64,000 nucleotides of DNA from Sphaerisporangium sp. TRM90804 (GTDB taxonomy: Bacteria; Actinomycetota; Actinomycetes; Streptosporangiales; Streptosporangiaceae): the NCBI RefSeq assembly GCF_029846175.1, contig NZ_JARWAC010000010.1, positions 1 to 64,000 of the forward strand. Reading direction: 5' to 3'. This document shows, piece after piece, positions 34,150 to 43,896 of this stretch (the first letter of the stretch is position 1; each line of letters begins with the position of its first letter). Under the pieces are notes generated by a model, which saw only the letters and a program-made list of their open reading frames with translations, was not told the DNA's origin and did no database searches. The position numbers were made by a program, and so were the translations under genes.

Positions 34150-37100
34150 ATGGACGCGGAGCGGCGGTATCTCATCGCCACCGGCGTGACCACCGAGCTG
34201 ACCACCAGCGCCCCGAAGATCGCCGAGTCCGTCGCCGCCATGGTGAACCTGTTCACCACGGCGTTCGGCTACCGCAGGGAAACCACGCTCGGCCTCGATC
34301 CGCCCATCCAGGTCTTCCGCGAGGAGCTTCGCCGGTTCTGCGAGGAACGCGACCCCGGCGACCTGGTGGTCCTCTACCACACCGGCCACGCGGGGTCGGT
34401 CTCGCGCCGGCACAAGCTGTGGATGGGCGACACGCGCAACCCGGTGTCGGGCGCGCTGCCGACCTCGGAGCTGGCCGAGCTCATGCTGGAAGACACCCCG
34501 CTGCGCCGAGCGATGATCATCATCGACTCCTGCCACGCCGGCGAGGGCGGCGCTGAGGCGCTGCTGGCCGGGATGGCGGCCATGGACCGCGACGACAAGA
34601 CGCTGGTCGTGATCACCGGAGCGCACCCCAAGGAGCAGATCAAGGCGGGTGAGTTCGCCCGGCTGTTCGAGCGGGCGGCGCACCACCCCGCCACCGCCGG
34701 GTACGAGCCGAGGTACCTGTCGACGGCCGCCATCGTCGACCGCATCAACGCCGACCCCGAGCGCTCCCTCAGCCAGACGGTCGCCGAGAGCGTGCTGTTC
34801 AGGCAGAGCGAATATGAGCCGTTCCTGCCCAACCCGCGTTACGACACCGATCTGCACGGCCGGGACCTGCTCACTCAGCTCAGAATCGAGCAGAACGAGA
34901 TGCGCAAGGAGGACCTGCGGAGCCACTTCCTGCCCCGGGCGCGCGGCGGGCGGCTGCCCGGCGACACGGCGTGGCGGTTCGTCGGGCGGCACGCGGCCCT
35001 GCGCGACCTGGTGGCCTGGCTGGCGGCGCCGGACGAGGCGGCGCGGGTGGTGACCGGCGGCCCCGGCTCCGGCAAGTCGGCGGTGATCGCCCGGCTCACC
35101 GCGTTCAGCGACCCGGAGTGGCGCGCCACCGTGCCGCGAGACGGGTTGCCCGAGGACGTCATACCCGCCCAGGGCGCGATCGCCGCGGCGATCCACGCTC
35201 GCGGGCTCACCAGTCTCCAGGTGCTCGACGCGGTGTGCGCCGCCGCCGGGGTGCGGTCGCAGAGCCCGGGCGAGCTGGTGCGCGCCGTCGGGCGGCGGCA
35301 GGTCGTCGTCGCCGTCGACGCGCTCGACGAGGCCGTCGACCCGGACAAGCTGGTCTCCGAGGTCCTCTACCCGCTGATCGGCGCCGCGCCCGACTGCGGC
35401 CTGCGCCTGCTGCTCGGCACCCGCAGGCATCTGGTCGACCGCCTGGGCTCACCCAAGCTCGTACTGGACCTGGACGACGAGCTCTACGCCGACCCGGCCG
35501 GCATACGGCGCTACGTAGAGGACCTGCTGCGGCACACCGAACCCGGGTCGCCGTACCTCGGCGGGCCCGCGGCGGTGGTCGCCGAGGTGGCCGAGGCGGT
35601 GGCCGCCGCGGCGGACCACTCCTTCCTGGTAGCGCTCATCGTGTCCCGCACGCTCGCCGCCCTGCCCGCCGTGCCGGAACGCCGGGACGCCGCCTGGCGC
35701 GCCTCGCTGCCCGGCACCGCGGCCGAGGCCATGCACCATGAGCTGGAGACCCGGCTGAAGGACCAGGCCCAGCGGGCCAGGGACCTGCTCACCCCGCTGG
35801 CGTTCGCCCAGGGGGCCGGCCTGCCGTGGGAGGACCTGTGGGCGCCGCTCGCGGCGGAGATCAGCGGGTTGCCGTACACCGACGAGGACCTGATCTGGCT
35901 GCGCCGGGCGGCGGGCGCGTACGTGCTGGAGGCGGAGGAGCAGGGACGCTCGGTGTACCGGCTCTACCACGCCGCGCTCGCCGAGTACCTGCGCCGCCCG
36001 CGCGCGGAGCGTGACGTCCACCGGGCCTTCGCCGGGTTCCTGCTCCGGAGGGCGGGGACCGACTGGACGCGGGCGCATCCGTACATCCGCTCGCATCTCG
36101 CCACCCATGCCGCCCGCGCGGCGGACGGGACGCTCGACCGCTTGCTGCTCGACCCCGGCTACCTGCTCGCCGCCCAGCCCGCGCCCGTGCTGGCGGCGCT
36201 GCCGTACACGGACGGGCAACAGGCACGGCTGGCCGGCAGGGCGTACCGGCGGAGCCTGCACCTACTTCGGCCGGACCTGCGCGCGGAGCGGCTGTCCTAC
36301 CTGGAACTGGCGGCGCAGCGGGCGGGCGCCGCCACGCTCGCGGAACGGATCAGGGCCCTCGGCGCGGCCCGGCCGTGGCTGCCACTGTGGTCCCAGTGGC
36401 CGGAGGAGTACCCGCATCGTGTGCTGGCAGGGCACGAGAGCCCGGTCACCGACCTGGTCCTGCGCGACAGGCCGGGTGCCGTACCCTACGTGGTCTCGGC
36501 CGGTCTGGACCGTACAGTCCGCACTTGGGACCTGCTCACCGGCGAGCAGGTGTCCCGTGTCAGCCTGGGTGACGACGTCGCTCCCGCGGCGAACATGAAG
36601 ATCGCCGACGAGGGTCGCGCGGCACTCGTCCTTGACGCGGACGGTGAGGTGTCGCTCTGGGACGTCACCACGGGCACGTGCCGACTGCGCCGTCCGATCG
36701 CCGGGCGGTGGCGGATGTGGCTCAACCGGCGGCTCGGGGGACACCTCGACGCGGGCTTCACCACCGTCCGCGGGCGGGACGCGATCGTGACCACGGGAGC
36801 CGGGCTCCCCACCACTTACTGGGACGCCGGCACGGGCGGACGGATCATCGCGCTGGACACGTCGGTCACGTTGTCCGACCTGCACCACGTCAGGCTCGCC
36901 GACCGGCGTCCGGCGATCGTGGACACGTCGGCGGCGGGAGCCAGGGTCTGGGACGAGACGACAGGCAAGCGCTTGCCGTCGAGCGGTGTCCGCCGGCTGT
37001 GGTCGAGGGTCATCGTGTTCTGGCCGGTGGACCCGCGGCGGCGCGTCATGGCCGTGGAGACGCGTCGCTGGTCGCCGGAGCGCTCCTCTTACCGGTTGTG

Positions 37101-38400
37101 GGACCTCGCACAGGACAAGGTCGTCTGGCGCGGGCGGATGGGGCGAGATCTGCGGTTCGATGTCGGAGGCGACGGAGCCGTGGTCATGGCACTCAGGCGC
37201 GGAGCGCGCGACGAGGCCTCGGCGGCGGACGTGAAGGTTGACGTCACGCTGAGCGAGGACGGGAGTCCCCTCTCCTCGTCGTGGCCATACGAGCGGCACC
37301 ACGAGCTCAGCGACATGCTGGAGATAGATCTCGGCGAGGGCAAGGTGCTGCTCACGGGGCATGACGGGGACATCACGCGGCACGTCACCGTACAAGCGCC
37401 GGGCGGGCGGACCCTCGTGGTCACCGGCAGCAGGGACGCCACCGTGCGCGTGTGGGAGACCGACGGCGAGGACGGGCCGTCCGCCGGTGAGGACCGCTCC
37501 GTCGAACTCGCATCCTTCGTCGCGGCGGTGTCGGCGGGCGACCGGCCGGTCGGTCTCAGCCGGCCGGCCTTTTCGACCGCCTCCCGCCTTCGTGACCTGC
37601 GGACCGGCGAGCTCCTGTGGTCGTCCGACGCCGAGATGACCACCGCCGGGCTCACCGAGTCCGGCGGACGTGCCGAGCACCTCGCGTTCACCACCGGTGG
37701 TCTCTGCCATGTGACCGACGTCCGCGAGCCGGGGACGAGCCGGTCGTTCGCCGCCGACCCGATCTTCTGGCCGTTCAGCGTGGCCGCCCTGGGGGACGCC
37801 GCCGTCACCGGTGGCCACGGCAGGAACGCCGTGGTGTGGGATGTGGCACAAGGCAAGCCGGCGCGGATCCTGAAGGACCACAAAGGCTGGGTGGGCACGG
37901 TCGCCGTCGGGCGCCTCCCGGACGGTGGCCTCGTCGCGGTCACCGGCGGGACCGACTCCCGGGTGGTTGTCCGGGACCTGTCTCGGCGCCTGCGCAGGAG
38001 TACGTTCAGGGTCCTGCCCCGGCGGCGCTGGTTCCTGTCCCTCGCCCAGGACGACCTCTCACTGTGGAAGGTCGGGCACGCCCTGTGGGACGGCGACTCC
38101 GCGGTGCTCACCCTCGTCGAATGCGACGACGTGCTCCGTGTGCACACCGCCCGCCGTCCGGGTCGCCGCTACCGTCGGCGTACGGGCTTCGCCCCTGTCA
38201 CGGCCTTCACGACCCTGGGAGATCTCGTGGCGATCGCCGGTCCCGGCGGGCAGATCGAGATCCGGCGTCCGGGCCTGCCGGAGCCTCTCCACACCCTCAC
38301 GCTGGAGGCCAACATCGTGGATCTCGCGCTGACCGAGTGCGGAGTCCTGTTCGTCGCCACGCTCCGCGGCCTCGCCGCGTTCCAGCTCTCCTTCCCGTGA
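34150..38400 (+). CDS. Caspase-like protease / STAND-NTPase / WD40 fusion
   Basis: 1416 aa, three modules. Residues 1-250: caspase (peptidase C14)-like domain with the catalytic dyad His80 in LVVLYHTGHAGS and Cys128 in MIIIDSCHAGEG. Residues about 275-640: P-loop STAND/NACHT-type ATPase with Walker A GGPGSGKS (303-310) and Walker B VVVAVDALDEA (385-395), then a helical region. From about 755 to the end: a WD40 beta-propeller, blades such as VVSAGLDRTVRTWDLLTG, VVTGSRDATVRVWE and VVWDVAQGK. Architecture as in bacterial NLR-like conflict proteins: the propeller senses a ligand, the ATPase oligomerises, the protease becomes active. Coupled to the hydrolase upstream. Caspase substrates are unknown; the hydrolase or a cellular protein are candidates. 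Confidence 0.9.
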   Translation: MDAERRYLIATGVTTELTTSAPKIAESVAAMVNLFTTAFGYRRETTLGLDPPIQVFREELRRFCEERDPGDLVVLYHTGHAGSVSRRHKLWMGDTRNPVSGALPTSELAELMLEDTPLRRAMIIIDSCHAGEGGAEALLAGMAAMDRDDKTLVVITGAHPKEQIKAGEFARLFERAAHHPATAGYEPRYLSTAAIVDRINADPERSLSQTVAESVLFRQSEYEPFLPNPRYDTDLHGRDLLTQLRIEQNEMRKEDLRSHFLPRARGGRLPGDTAWRFVGRHAALRDLVAWLAAPDEAARVVTGGPGSGKSAVIARLTAFSDPEWRATVPRDGLPEDVIPAQGAIAAAIHARGLTSLQVLDAVCAAAGVRSQSPGELVRAVGRRQVVVAVDALDEAVDPDKLVSEVLYPLIGAAPDCGLRLLLGTRRHLVDRLGSPKLVLDLDDELYADPAGIRRYVEDLLRHTEPGSPYLGGPAAVVAEVAEAVAAAADHSFLVALIVSRTLAALPAVPERRDAAWRASLPGTAAEAMHHELETRLKDQAQRARDLLTPLAFAQGAGLPWEDLWAPLAAEISGLPYTDEDLIWLRRAAGAYVLEAEEQGRSVYRLYHAALAEYLRRPRAERDVHRAFAGFLLRRAGTDWTRAHPYIRSHLATHAARAADGTLDRLLLDPGYLLAAQPAPVLAALPYTDGQQARLAGRAYRRSLHLLRPDLRAERLSYLELAAQRAGAATLAERIRALGAARPWLPLWSQWPEEYPHRVLAGHESPVTDLVLRDRPGAVPYVVSAGLDRTVRTWDLLTGEQVSRVSLGDDVAPAANMKIADEGRAALVLDADGEVSLWDVTTGTCRLRRPIAGRWRMWLNRRLGGHLDAGFTTVRGRDAIVTTGAGLPTTYWDAGTGGRIIALDTSVTLSDLHHVRLADRRPAIVDTSAAGARVWDETTGKRLPSSGVRRLWSRVIVFWPVDPRRRVMAVETRRWSPERSSYRLWDLAQDKVVWRGRMGRDLRFDVGGDGAVVMALRRGARDEASAADVKVDVTLSEDGSPLSSSWPYERHHELSDMLEIDLGEGKVLLTGHDGDITRHVTVQAPGGRTLVVTGSRDATVRVWETDGEDGPSAGEDRSVELASFVAAVSAGDRPVGLSRPAFSTASRLRDLRTGELLWSSDAEMTTAGLTESGGRAEHLAFTTGGLCHVTDVREPGTSRSFAADPIFWPFSVAALGDAAVTGGHGRNAVVWDVAQGKPARILKDHKGWVGTVAVGRLPDGGLVAVTGGTDSRVVVRDLSRRLRRSTFRVLPRRRWFLSLAQDDLSLWKVGHALWDGDSAVLTLVECDDVLRVHTARRPGRRYRRRTGFAPVTAFTTLGDLVAIAGPGGQIEIRRPGLPEPLHTLTLEANIVDLALTECGVLFVATLRGLAAFQLSFP

Positions 38401-38448
38401 CCGTGGCCCCGATGATCTCCCGGGTCGCTGGCGCCGCCGGTCACGGGC

Positions 38449-38585
38449 GGGTCTGGGCGGTGCAGCCGTTGCCGCGGACGAACCTGTCCCGCGGCGCCCG
38501 TCCTTGCGAGACGGTGAGGACGCTGTCGGTGATGCCGTGCGGTCCCATGTGGGCGATGGGATCATCGCCGCTGTCGAGGTCGATC
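38449..38585 (-). pseudogene. Remnant: internal piece of a secreted esterase gene, duplicated from 42609-42745
   Basis: The reverse strand reads DDPIAHMGPHGITDSVLTV, then SQGRAPRDRFVRGNGCTAQ, nearly the same as residues of the esterase at 41953-43329 (NDPIAYMGLHGITDSVLNI, RALRDRFVRNNGCTAQ). The DNA matches that gene closely over about 125 bases. Neither the nucleophile elbow upstream nor the lectin domain downstream remains, so it is a dead fragment of a paralogue or a duplicated copy. Confidence 0.8.
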
Positions 38586-38645
38586 TCCTCGACCCGCCGC
38601 GGCCGGGCCGGTATCCGGTGGGAAGGGCGGAGCGCCGTTCGCCGG

Positions 38646-39155
38646 TCAGGCCGATGGATCGTCCGGCCAGCCCAGGGGGAAGGAGTAGCGTGCCGGTGGT
38701 TCGCCGCCGGCTTCGTTGAACGCCTTCATCGCCGCGATGAGCGCCTGTCGCTGGTCGCCCGTCATCTTGGCGAGGATCATGCTGATCTCCGCGTGGCGGT
38801 GGGCGGTGACGTCTTCGACGATGCGGCGGCCTTCCCGGGTCAGTCGCATGATCGTCTCGCGCCGGTTGTCGGGGTTGATCTCGCGGCTGATCAGTCTGGC
38901 CGCCGTCAGGCGGTCCGCCATGCGCATCGCGGTCGAGGGATTGACCCCCAGACGCTCGGCCAGCGTGACCAGCTTCGCCTGACCTCGCCCCAGCACCACG
39001 AGCATCCGGAACTGCGGCAGGGTGACCTTGTCCTCCGCGGCGAGCAGTGATCGTGCCGAGATGGCCACGAGCAGACGCGAGGCGGTCAGTACAGCGGAGG
39101 TGACGGCCTCCAGATCCTCGCCGGACGCGTTCGCGCCGCCCTCGGCCCTGCTCAC
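38646..39155 (-). CDS. MarR-family transcriptional regulator
   Basis: 169 aa winged-helix dimer. LTLPQFRMLVVLG-like helix (VTLPQFRMLVVLGRGQAK), recognition helix in LAERLGVNPSTAMRMADRLTAARLI, and the wing DNRRETIMRLTREGRRIVEDV. GTG start at 39155 with AAGGAG nine bases upstream. Regulates unknown genes; the neighbouring STAS gene is on the same strand upstream of it, 112 bases away. The MarR effector is not evident. Confidence 0.9.
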   Translation of the reverse strand: MSRAEGGANASGEDLEAVTSAVLTASRLLVAISARSLLAAEDKVTLPQFRMLVVLGRGQAKLVTLAERLGVNPSTAMRMADRLTAARLISREINPDNRRETIMRLTREGRRIVEDVTAHRHAEISMILAKMTGDQRQALIAAMKAFNEAGGEPPARYSFPLGWPDDPSA

Positions 39156-39267
39156 GGCCGCGTTCTCCTTTTCACGACCACGATTATGCCGTCGTGCGCC
39201 ACGTCGTCAGGGCAACCCTGACCACCGGTGCACCGCGCGATTCCTCCGCCGCGCCGTCGACGTCGGG

Positions 39268-39648
39268 TCAGCTTCTTTCGTGTACGTTCCGGCGGGCGTC
39301 GTCCAAGGTCGGCACGATGATGAACAACCTGTTCAGCCCGGTGACGGTCAGCACTCGGGCGAAGGGGCCGCTCACGCCCGTGAGTGCGAGCCGTCCTCCG
39401 AGAGCCCGCACCGCCTGATGTGCGGCGGCCAGGACGCTCAGGCCGGTCGAGTCGCAGAAGCTCAGGCTACGAGCGTCGACGGCGATGCGCGGAGGACTGA
39501 CGACGGCCATGGCGTCCGCGAGGCATGTTCGCAGGCCGGAGGCCGACGCCATGTCCAGTTCGCCGATGATCTCGATGACCACGAGGTCGTCTTCCGTGCG
39601 TGTGACGATGGAGAGAGTCCCCAGGTTCGCGTGATGTGTCTGCTCCAT
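39268..39648 (-). CDS. STAS-domain anti-sigma factor antagonist
   Basis: 126 aa. VVIEIIGELDMASASGLRTCL and the switch segment VDARSLSFCDSTGLSVLAAAH carry the phosphorylatable serine of the DSTGL motif. Such proteins bind and sequester an anti-sigma kinase (SpoIIAB/RsbW type) when unphosphorylated, freeing an alternative sigma factor. No kinase or sigma gene is next to it, so the partner is elsewhere. ATG 39648 preceded by AGGA; a frame extension to 39852 lacks support. Confidence 0.9.
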   Translation of the reverse strand: MEQTHHANLGTLSIVTRTEDDLVVIEIIGELDMASASGLRTCLADAMAVVSPPRIAVDARSLSFCDSTGLSVLAAAHQAVRALGGRLALTGVSGPFARVLTVTGLNRLFIIVPTLDDARRNVHERS

Positions 39649-40290
39649 GGTGGAGTTCCTCTGTGTCGGGCTCTGCCGTTCGTGCCACGGATCTTCCGCG
39701 CACCACGCCGCGGCATGGCGGCGGGCGCTCGCCGGACCGTTGCACAGTGCAAAAAAGTGGGCGGCCGACGCTGCCTTCGTGGACCGCTGATAGGAGAGCA
39801 GGGGTGCGGTGACGCGGACCCCGAAGTGGATGTCACCACATGTCGGTTCCACCTGCTATTCGGGGGAAGCCCTGTGCGACCAGGAACAACGCCGTCGAGA
39901 GAACCGCGCGCTTCGCCGGCCTCGACAGCGGCACGGCGATCGGGAGCACGGAGGCGGCCGGCAGGCCGGCGCTCATGTGCCCGGCTCGTATGCGCACGGG
40001 GCCACTGATGCCTCCCGGGAGGATCGACGACAAGACCGCCGACCAGACTTCCCGGCACACCGAGACCACCGTAACAGCACGGCCCAGACCCTGCCGAGAG
40101 GGTTCAGCCGTCCTCACCGATCCTCGGCTCGTCGCCATGCGAGCACCGCCACGGTCGGCGCCCCCTTGACCTGCTGACATGGCAGGCAAGGCGGACGACC
40201 CATCCTGATCCTTCCGCACGTGATCGGGCGTGGCGGGAGTCGGACGCCGACCACGTCACGTGCTTCGGCATGCACCTGTCGGGTCAGGCG
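39649..40290. other. Intergenic region, nothing convincing
   Basis: About 640 bases without a credible gene. Open frames on both strands (for example 39833-40219 reverse) show no family signature and no ribosome-binding site. The promoter of the STAS gene is presumably at its lower-coordinate end. Confidence 0.5.
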
Positions 40291-41691
40291 TCAATCCAGG
40301 GTCCATCTGCCTTCCAGCGCTTCCTCGACGTGCCTGACCAGTCCGTCGAACCGGGTCAGCTCTGTGGCGTCGTAGTCCTGCTCGGTGACCTCGCGGCGCA
40401 CGCGCACGAGCTGCTCGGCGATGACGGGCCGGTGCTCGTAGGCGGCACACCATGCGAGGTCGCGCAGCAGGAACAGCAGCTGCGCCAGGACGGCGGGATC
40501 CTTCGCTCCGTAGCGCCGGGGTTGCTGGATCGCCAATTCCAGCAGGTCCCCGAAGTCGGGACGGTTCAGTACGACGCGGATCCGCCCCCGGTCGTCGCGC
40601 AGCAGCTGGGGGCCGAGCTGGTAGCGGGTCAGCAGGCACAGCAGAGACGACAGATGTCCCAGGGCGTGCACGGCGGTGGTCGGGTCGTTGATGCCCGGGG
40701 ACAGCGCCCGGATGGCCACGTCGACGAGCTGGCGGATGCCGTAGGTGAGGTCGTGTGCCGTGGTGCGTTCCGACCGGGTGTCGATCGCTTTGGCCACCCG
40801 CTTGGTCAGGTGCCCGCGCGTGTCCTCGTCGAAGGAGTCCGCGGAGCGCGGCCAGCCCACCCCGACCGGTGTACCGGCGATCAGCAGGCTTCCGGGGCAG
40901 CAGAAGACGTGGAGGATCGCGTCGGCGTGCACCGCGGCCGAAAGCAGCTCGTCTTCGTCGATTCTCGCGAGGAAACCGGAGGAGGGGGACGGCAAGGTGA
41001 GGGCGCCTGGCGGGGGGACCGGTATGTTCGTGCCGGTCACGGACGCCGACTCGCGTTCGGGCAGGATCCTGCGGACGATCTGGCGCGCGTCGCTGTGGAC
41101 CCTGAGCAACACACTCTCGACCCGTACCTCGCGCGCCAGGTGTGAGAGGAACGCCACCAGCGCGAGCACGCTGGCCAAGGCGAGGACGAAGCCCGTGGTC
41201 ACCGAGATCTGTGGCACGAACACCTGTCGTTGCTCGCCGGCGGTACGGATGGTGCGCAGCACGGTGAGCGCGTAGGTGAAGGTGGACAGGAACAGCGCGA
41301 GGGTGAGCTGGACCAGCCGGTCGGCGGAGAAGGTGCGCAGCAGGCGAGGCGAGTACTGGCTGCTGGCGAGCTGCAGCGTGACCACGGTCAGCGAGAAGGT
41401 CAGCGAGGTCACGGTGATCAGGGAGCCGGCGATCGCCTCGAGCACGGTACGGGCCGCGCTGGCGCCGCCGCCGAACAGGTATGTGGTGAGCCAGGGGGGC
41501 AGCTCGTCGTCGATCCGTTGGTCCAGCCGCGGAAGCCCCACCCCGAGGGCGATCGCGATCGCCACCCCGATGGACGGCAGCAGCCACAGCTGCGTGCGCA
41601 GGTTGTCCCGCAGGACGCTCAACCTGCCTCGCAAGCGCCCCAGTCCCATCGCCGTCCCGTCGTCTTCCGGCCCGCCCTTCCAGATCATCAT
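40291..41691 (-). CDS. DUF2254 membrane protein
   Basis: 466 aa. Four hydrophobic helices in the N-terminal half (LWLLPSIGVAIAIALGVGL, TVLEAIAGSLITVTSLTFSLT, LFLSTFTYALTVLRTI, TGFVLALASVLALVAFLSHLA) are followed by a soluble cytoplasmic part with ALSPGINDPTTAVHALGHL, the signature of DUF2254. Function unknown; distribution suggests an envelope or ion-handling role. ATG at 41691 used; 41649 (MGLGRLRGRL) is an alternative start. Single gene, separated from the esterase by a strong terminator. Confidence 0.85.
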   Translation of the reverse strand: MMIWKGGPEDDGTAMGLGRLRGRLSVLRDNLRTQLWLLPSIGVAIAIALGVGLPRLDQRIDDELPPWLTTYLFGGGASAARTVLEAIAGSLITVTSLTFSLTVVTLQLASSQYSPRLLRTFSADRLVQLTLALFLSTFTYALTVLRTIRTAGEQRQVFVPQISVTTGFVLALASVLALVAFLSHLAREVRVESVLLRVHSDARQIVRRILPERESASVTGTNIPVPPPGALTLPSPSSGFLARIDEDELLSAAVHADAILHVFCCPGSLLIAGTPVGVGWPRSADSFDEDTRGHLTKRVAKAIDTRSERTTAHDLTYGIRQLVDVAIRALSPGINDPTTAVHALGHLSSLLCLLTRYQLGPQLLRDDRGRIRVVLNRPDFGDLLELAIQQPRRYGAKDPAVLAQLLFLLRDLAWCAAYEHRPVIAEQLVRVRREVTEQDYDATELTRFDGLVRHVEEALEGRWTLD

Positions 41692-41896
41692 GCCGCCGGT
41701 ACCGCTCAGGGCGCGACACGCCCTCCCGGCGCCGCGAGAGTGGCGCGTACGCCGCCGCCGACACGCGACCGGCGAGGCCGCACCTCCACCGCGTCCGGTC
41801 GGATGCCGCGTGAGGGGGAACTGTTCGGCGGAGACAGCCGAACGCGGGTGACGTCGGGGCGTTCGAGCGCGCCCCCGCGCGTTGGGCGATGAAACG

Positions 41897-41930
41897 CGTC
41901 GGGTCCAGGCGAAGTCGCCTGGACCCGACG
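41897..41930 (-). terminator. Strong hairpin terminator after the esterase gene
   Basis: CGTCGGGTCCAGGCG and CGCCTGGACCCGACG are perfect 15-bp arms around an AAGT loop, 22 bases beyond the stop of the reverse-strand esterase gene. A very stable stem that separates it from the DUF2254 gene. Confidence 0.88.
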
Positions 41931-41952
41931 GCTGCCATCGGTCAGTGGGTGG

Positions 41953-43329
41953 TCATGCCCTGGTCCATCTCTGGGCGGCCTGGCCGTTGCACGTGGCGAC
42001 GGTCACGGTGGAGCTGTTGCCGGTGCCGGTGGCGTTGAGGCAGAGGTTGTTGGCGCCGCTGGTCACGGTGCCGTTGGAGTTGAAGGTCCACTGCTGGTTG
42101 CTGTTGGTGTGGCAGTCCCACAGCTGTACGCGGGTGCCGGAGCCGGCGTTCGTGGGGGCGTCCAGGCACTTGCCGAGGAGCTGGAGTCTGCCGGAGGCGT
42201 AGCTGAAGAGCTGGTTGGCGTTGGTGTGGCAGTCGTAGACCTGCAACAGGGTGCCGTTGGCGCTGGCGCTGTTGGGGGAGTCGACACAGCGCCCGGCGCT
42301 CTCGTTGCGCAGGCGGAAGCTGGTCGTGGAGGTCGGCGTGACGGTCGGCGTGACGGTGGGGCTCACGGTCGGGCTGACGGTCGGGCTGCCGGTGGGGCTG
42401 GGACTGGGGCTCGTGCTGCCGAACTGGGAGATGAACTTCCACACCTCGCCCTTGGTCCAGGTCTGGGCGCCGTTCTCGGTGTAGGTCCCGTCCACCGGGG
42501 CGGGTGTGTGGCCGTTGTCGTACGCGGCCCAGACGACCGGGTATCCGGCGCGGCATCCGGAGTACGTGGTGACGATGTGCGACCGGCTGCCGGAGCCCGG
42601 CTCGGGCGGGTTCTGGGCGGTGCAGCCGTTGTTGCGGACGAACCTGTCACGCAGCGCCCGTCCCTGCGAGATGTTGAGGACGCTGTCGGTGATGCCGTGC
42701 AGTCCCATGTAGGCGATGGGATCATTGCCGCCGCTGCAGCCGCTGAGCTGCGCGCCGGCGAACACCGCGACCGCGCGGAAGACCGTCGCGCGGCTGCACG
42801 CGAGGGAGAAGCTCATGCCGCCGCCGTAGCTGAATCCCATGGCGAAACGCAGCGAGGGGTCGACGCAGAGGTCCGACTCGACCCGCCGGATGATGTCGTC
42901 GATGAAGGTGACGTCCTCGCCGCCGGAGTTGGCCCAGCCGTTGTTGAAGCCCTGCGGCGAGACGAAGATCGCGGTGTTGTTCGAGAGCTGCCGCTGTCCG
43001 TAGTAGGACCAGGAGGCCCCGCTGCCGCCGCCGGAGTCGACGTCGTTCATGTTGCCGTTCAACCAGTGCAGGCCGAAGATCAGACGGTAGGGGTTGTTGT
43101 TGTTGTAGTTGGCGGGAATCCGCAGGATGTAGGTGCGATTCTTGCCGCTGGTCGTGATGGTCTGCGTTCCGCTGCTCAACGTCGGGTTCTTGCCGCATCC
43201 CGCGCTTCCCGCGAGCGCGGACGCCGAGGCTCCTGCGCTGCTGCCGCTGCTCATCGCCGCGTGCCCCATCACCAGGACGACGGTCGCCGCGAGCGCCACG
43301 GTCACGATAATCGACCTATGCTTCAACAT
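41953..43329 (-). CDS. Secreted feruloyl/PHB-depolymerase-type esterase with ricin-type lectin
   Basis: 458 aa. Signal peptide in the first 40 residues. The esterase domain has RTYILRIPANY and FGLHWLNGNMND near the start, the nucleophile Ser167 in AMGFSYGGGMS, GITDSVL for the acid and DNGHTP for the base: the layout of carbohydrate esterase family 1/LpqC-PHB depolymerase enzymes such as feruloyl esterases. A Thr/Ser-Pro linker (SPSPTGSPTVSPTVSPTVTP) joins a C-terminal ricin-B lectin (about 335-458) with NQQWT and AQRWT. AGGGA sets ATG 43329. Likely removes ferulate or acetate from plant polysaccharide. A fragment of its coding sequence is duplicated at 38449-38585. Confidence 0.9.
   Translation of the reverse strand: MLKHRSIIVTVALAATVVLVMGHAAMSSGSSAGASASALAGSAGCGKNPTLSSGTQTITTSGKNRTYILRIPANYNNNNPYRLIFGLHWLNGNMNDVDSGGGSGASWSYYGQRQLSNNTAIFVSPQGFNNGWANSGGEDVTFIDDIIRRVESDLCVDPSLRFAMGFSYGGGMSFSLACSRATVFRAVAVFAGAQLSGCSGGNDPIAYMGLHGITDSVLNISQGRALRDRFVRNNGCTAQNPPEPGSGSRSHIVTTYSGCRAGYPVVWAAYDNGHTPAPVDGTYTENGAQTWTKGEVWKFISQFGSTSPSPSPTGSPTVSPTVSPTVTPTVTPTSTTSFRLRNESAGRCVDSPNSASANGTLLQVYDCHTNANQLFSYASGRLQLLGKCLDAPTNAGSGTRVQLWDCHTNSNQQWTFNSNGTVTSGANNLCLNATGTGNSSTVTVATCNGQAAQRWTRA
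42330..42398 (-). repeat. 12-bp imperfect tandem repeats encoding the VTPT/VSPT linker
   Basis: Units of the form GGTCGGCGTGAC / GGTCGGGCTGAC recur about five times, encoding alternating VTPT and VSPT tetrapeptides between the esterase and lectin domains. Confidence 0.7.
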
Positions 43330-43635
43330 TCGCGATTCCCTGTGGCTGTAGGGGCCGGGCCGAGGATAAAGACATGTTCTGCGTTCCTCTCCATCAGCGG
43401 CATCGAATGCCCGGAGCTGCGAAACCGGAATCGAAATGCGAGCGCCAACGTTCATCCGGGACTTATCGGTATGCCGCTTATGCGCTGTATGGGGTGCAGT
43501 GTAAAGGAGCAAATACGACCCGATTGGGGATGTCAAGTAACTTGCTTCGTAGCCCCGGTCGCCGGGCCCGCGGGGGCGTGCCCCTCCGCGTGCTGGCCAG
43601 GGAAGGCTCGCGCCCGCCCCCCCGGCGCACAGGAT

Positions 43636-43644
43636 GAAACTTTC
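43636..43644. promoter_or_regulatory. GAAANTTTC-type element
   Basis: GAAACTTTC, 307 bases upstream of the esterase start, is the third copy of this short symmetric element in the window next to a secreted hydrolase gene. Confidence 0.35.
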
Positions 43645-43896
43645 GTAGTGAGGGGCTCGGTCACGTGCCGTGGGGAGGGCGGCGGCTCCCGAATATGATC
43701 ATGAAAAACCACCGTCACGTGCTGTCGCGCCCCACCCAGAAGTTTTATCGAAATTCCGATACTTTCGGCCTTGGTCGGCCAATGTCGGGTCGCGTGGATC
43801 GGGGGCATGTCGAGTACCCCCCATCCGGCTGGGGAACGCCGCGATCACGGATCCCCCGGCACCGAGCACGCGCACGAGCTCGGCACCGGGGCGTGA

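Noticed and set aside
39833-40219. 128-aa reverse-strand open frame
   Set aside because: No ribosome-binding site, no family signature, Ser/Gly/Arg-rich composition typical of a chance frame.
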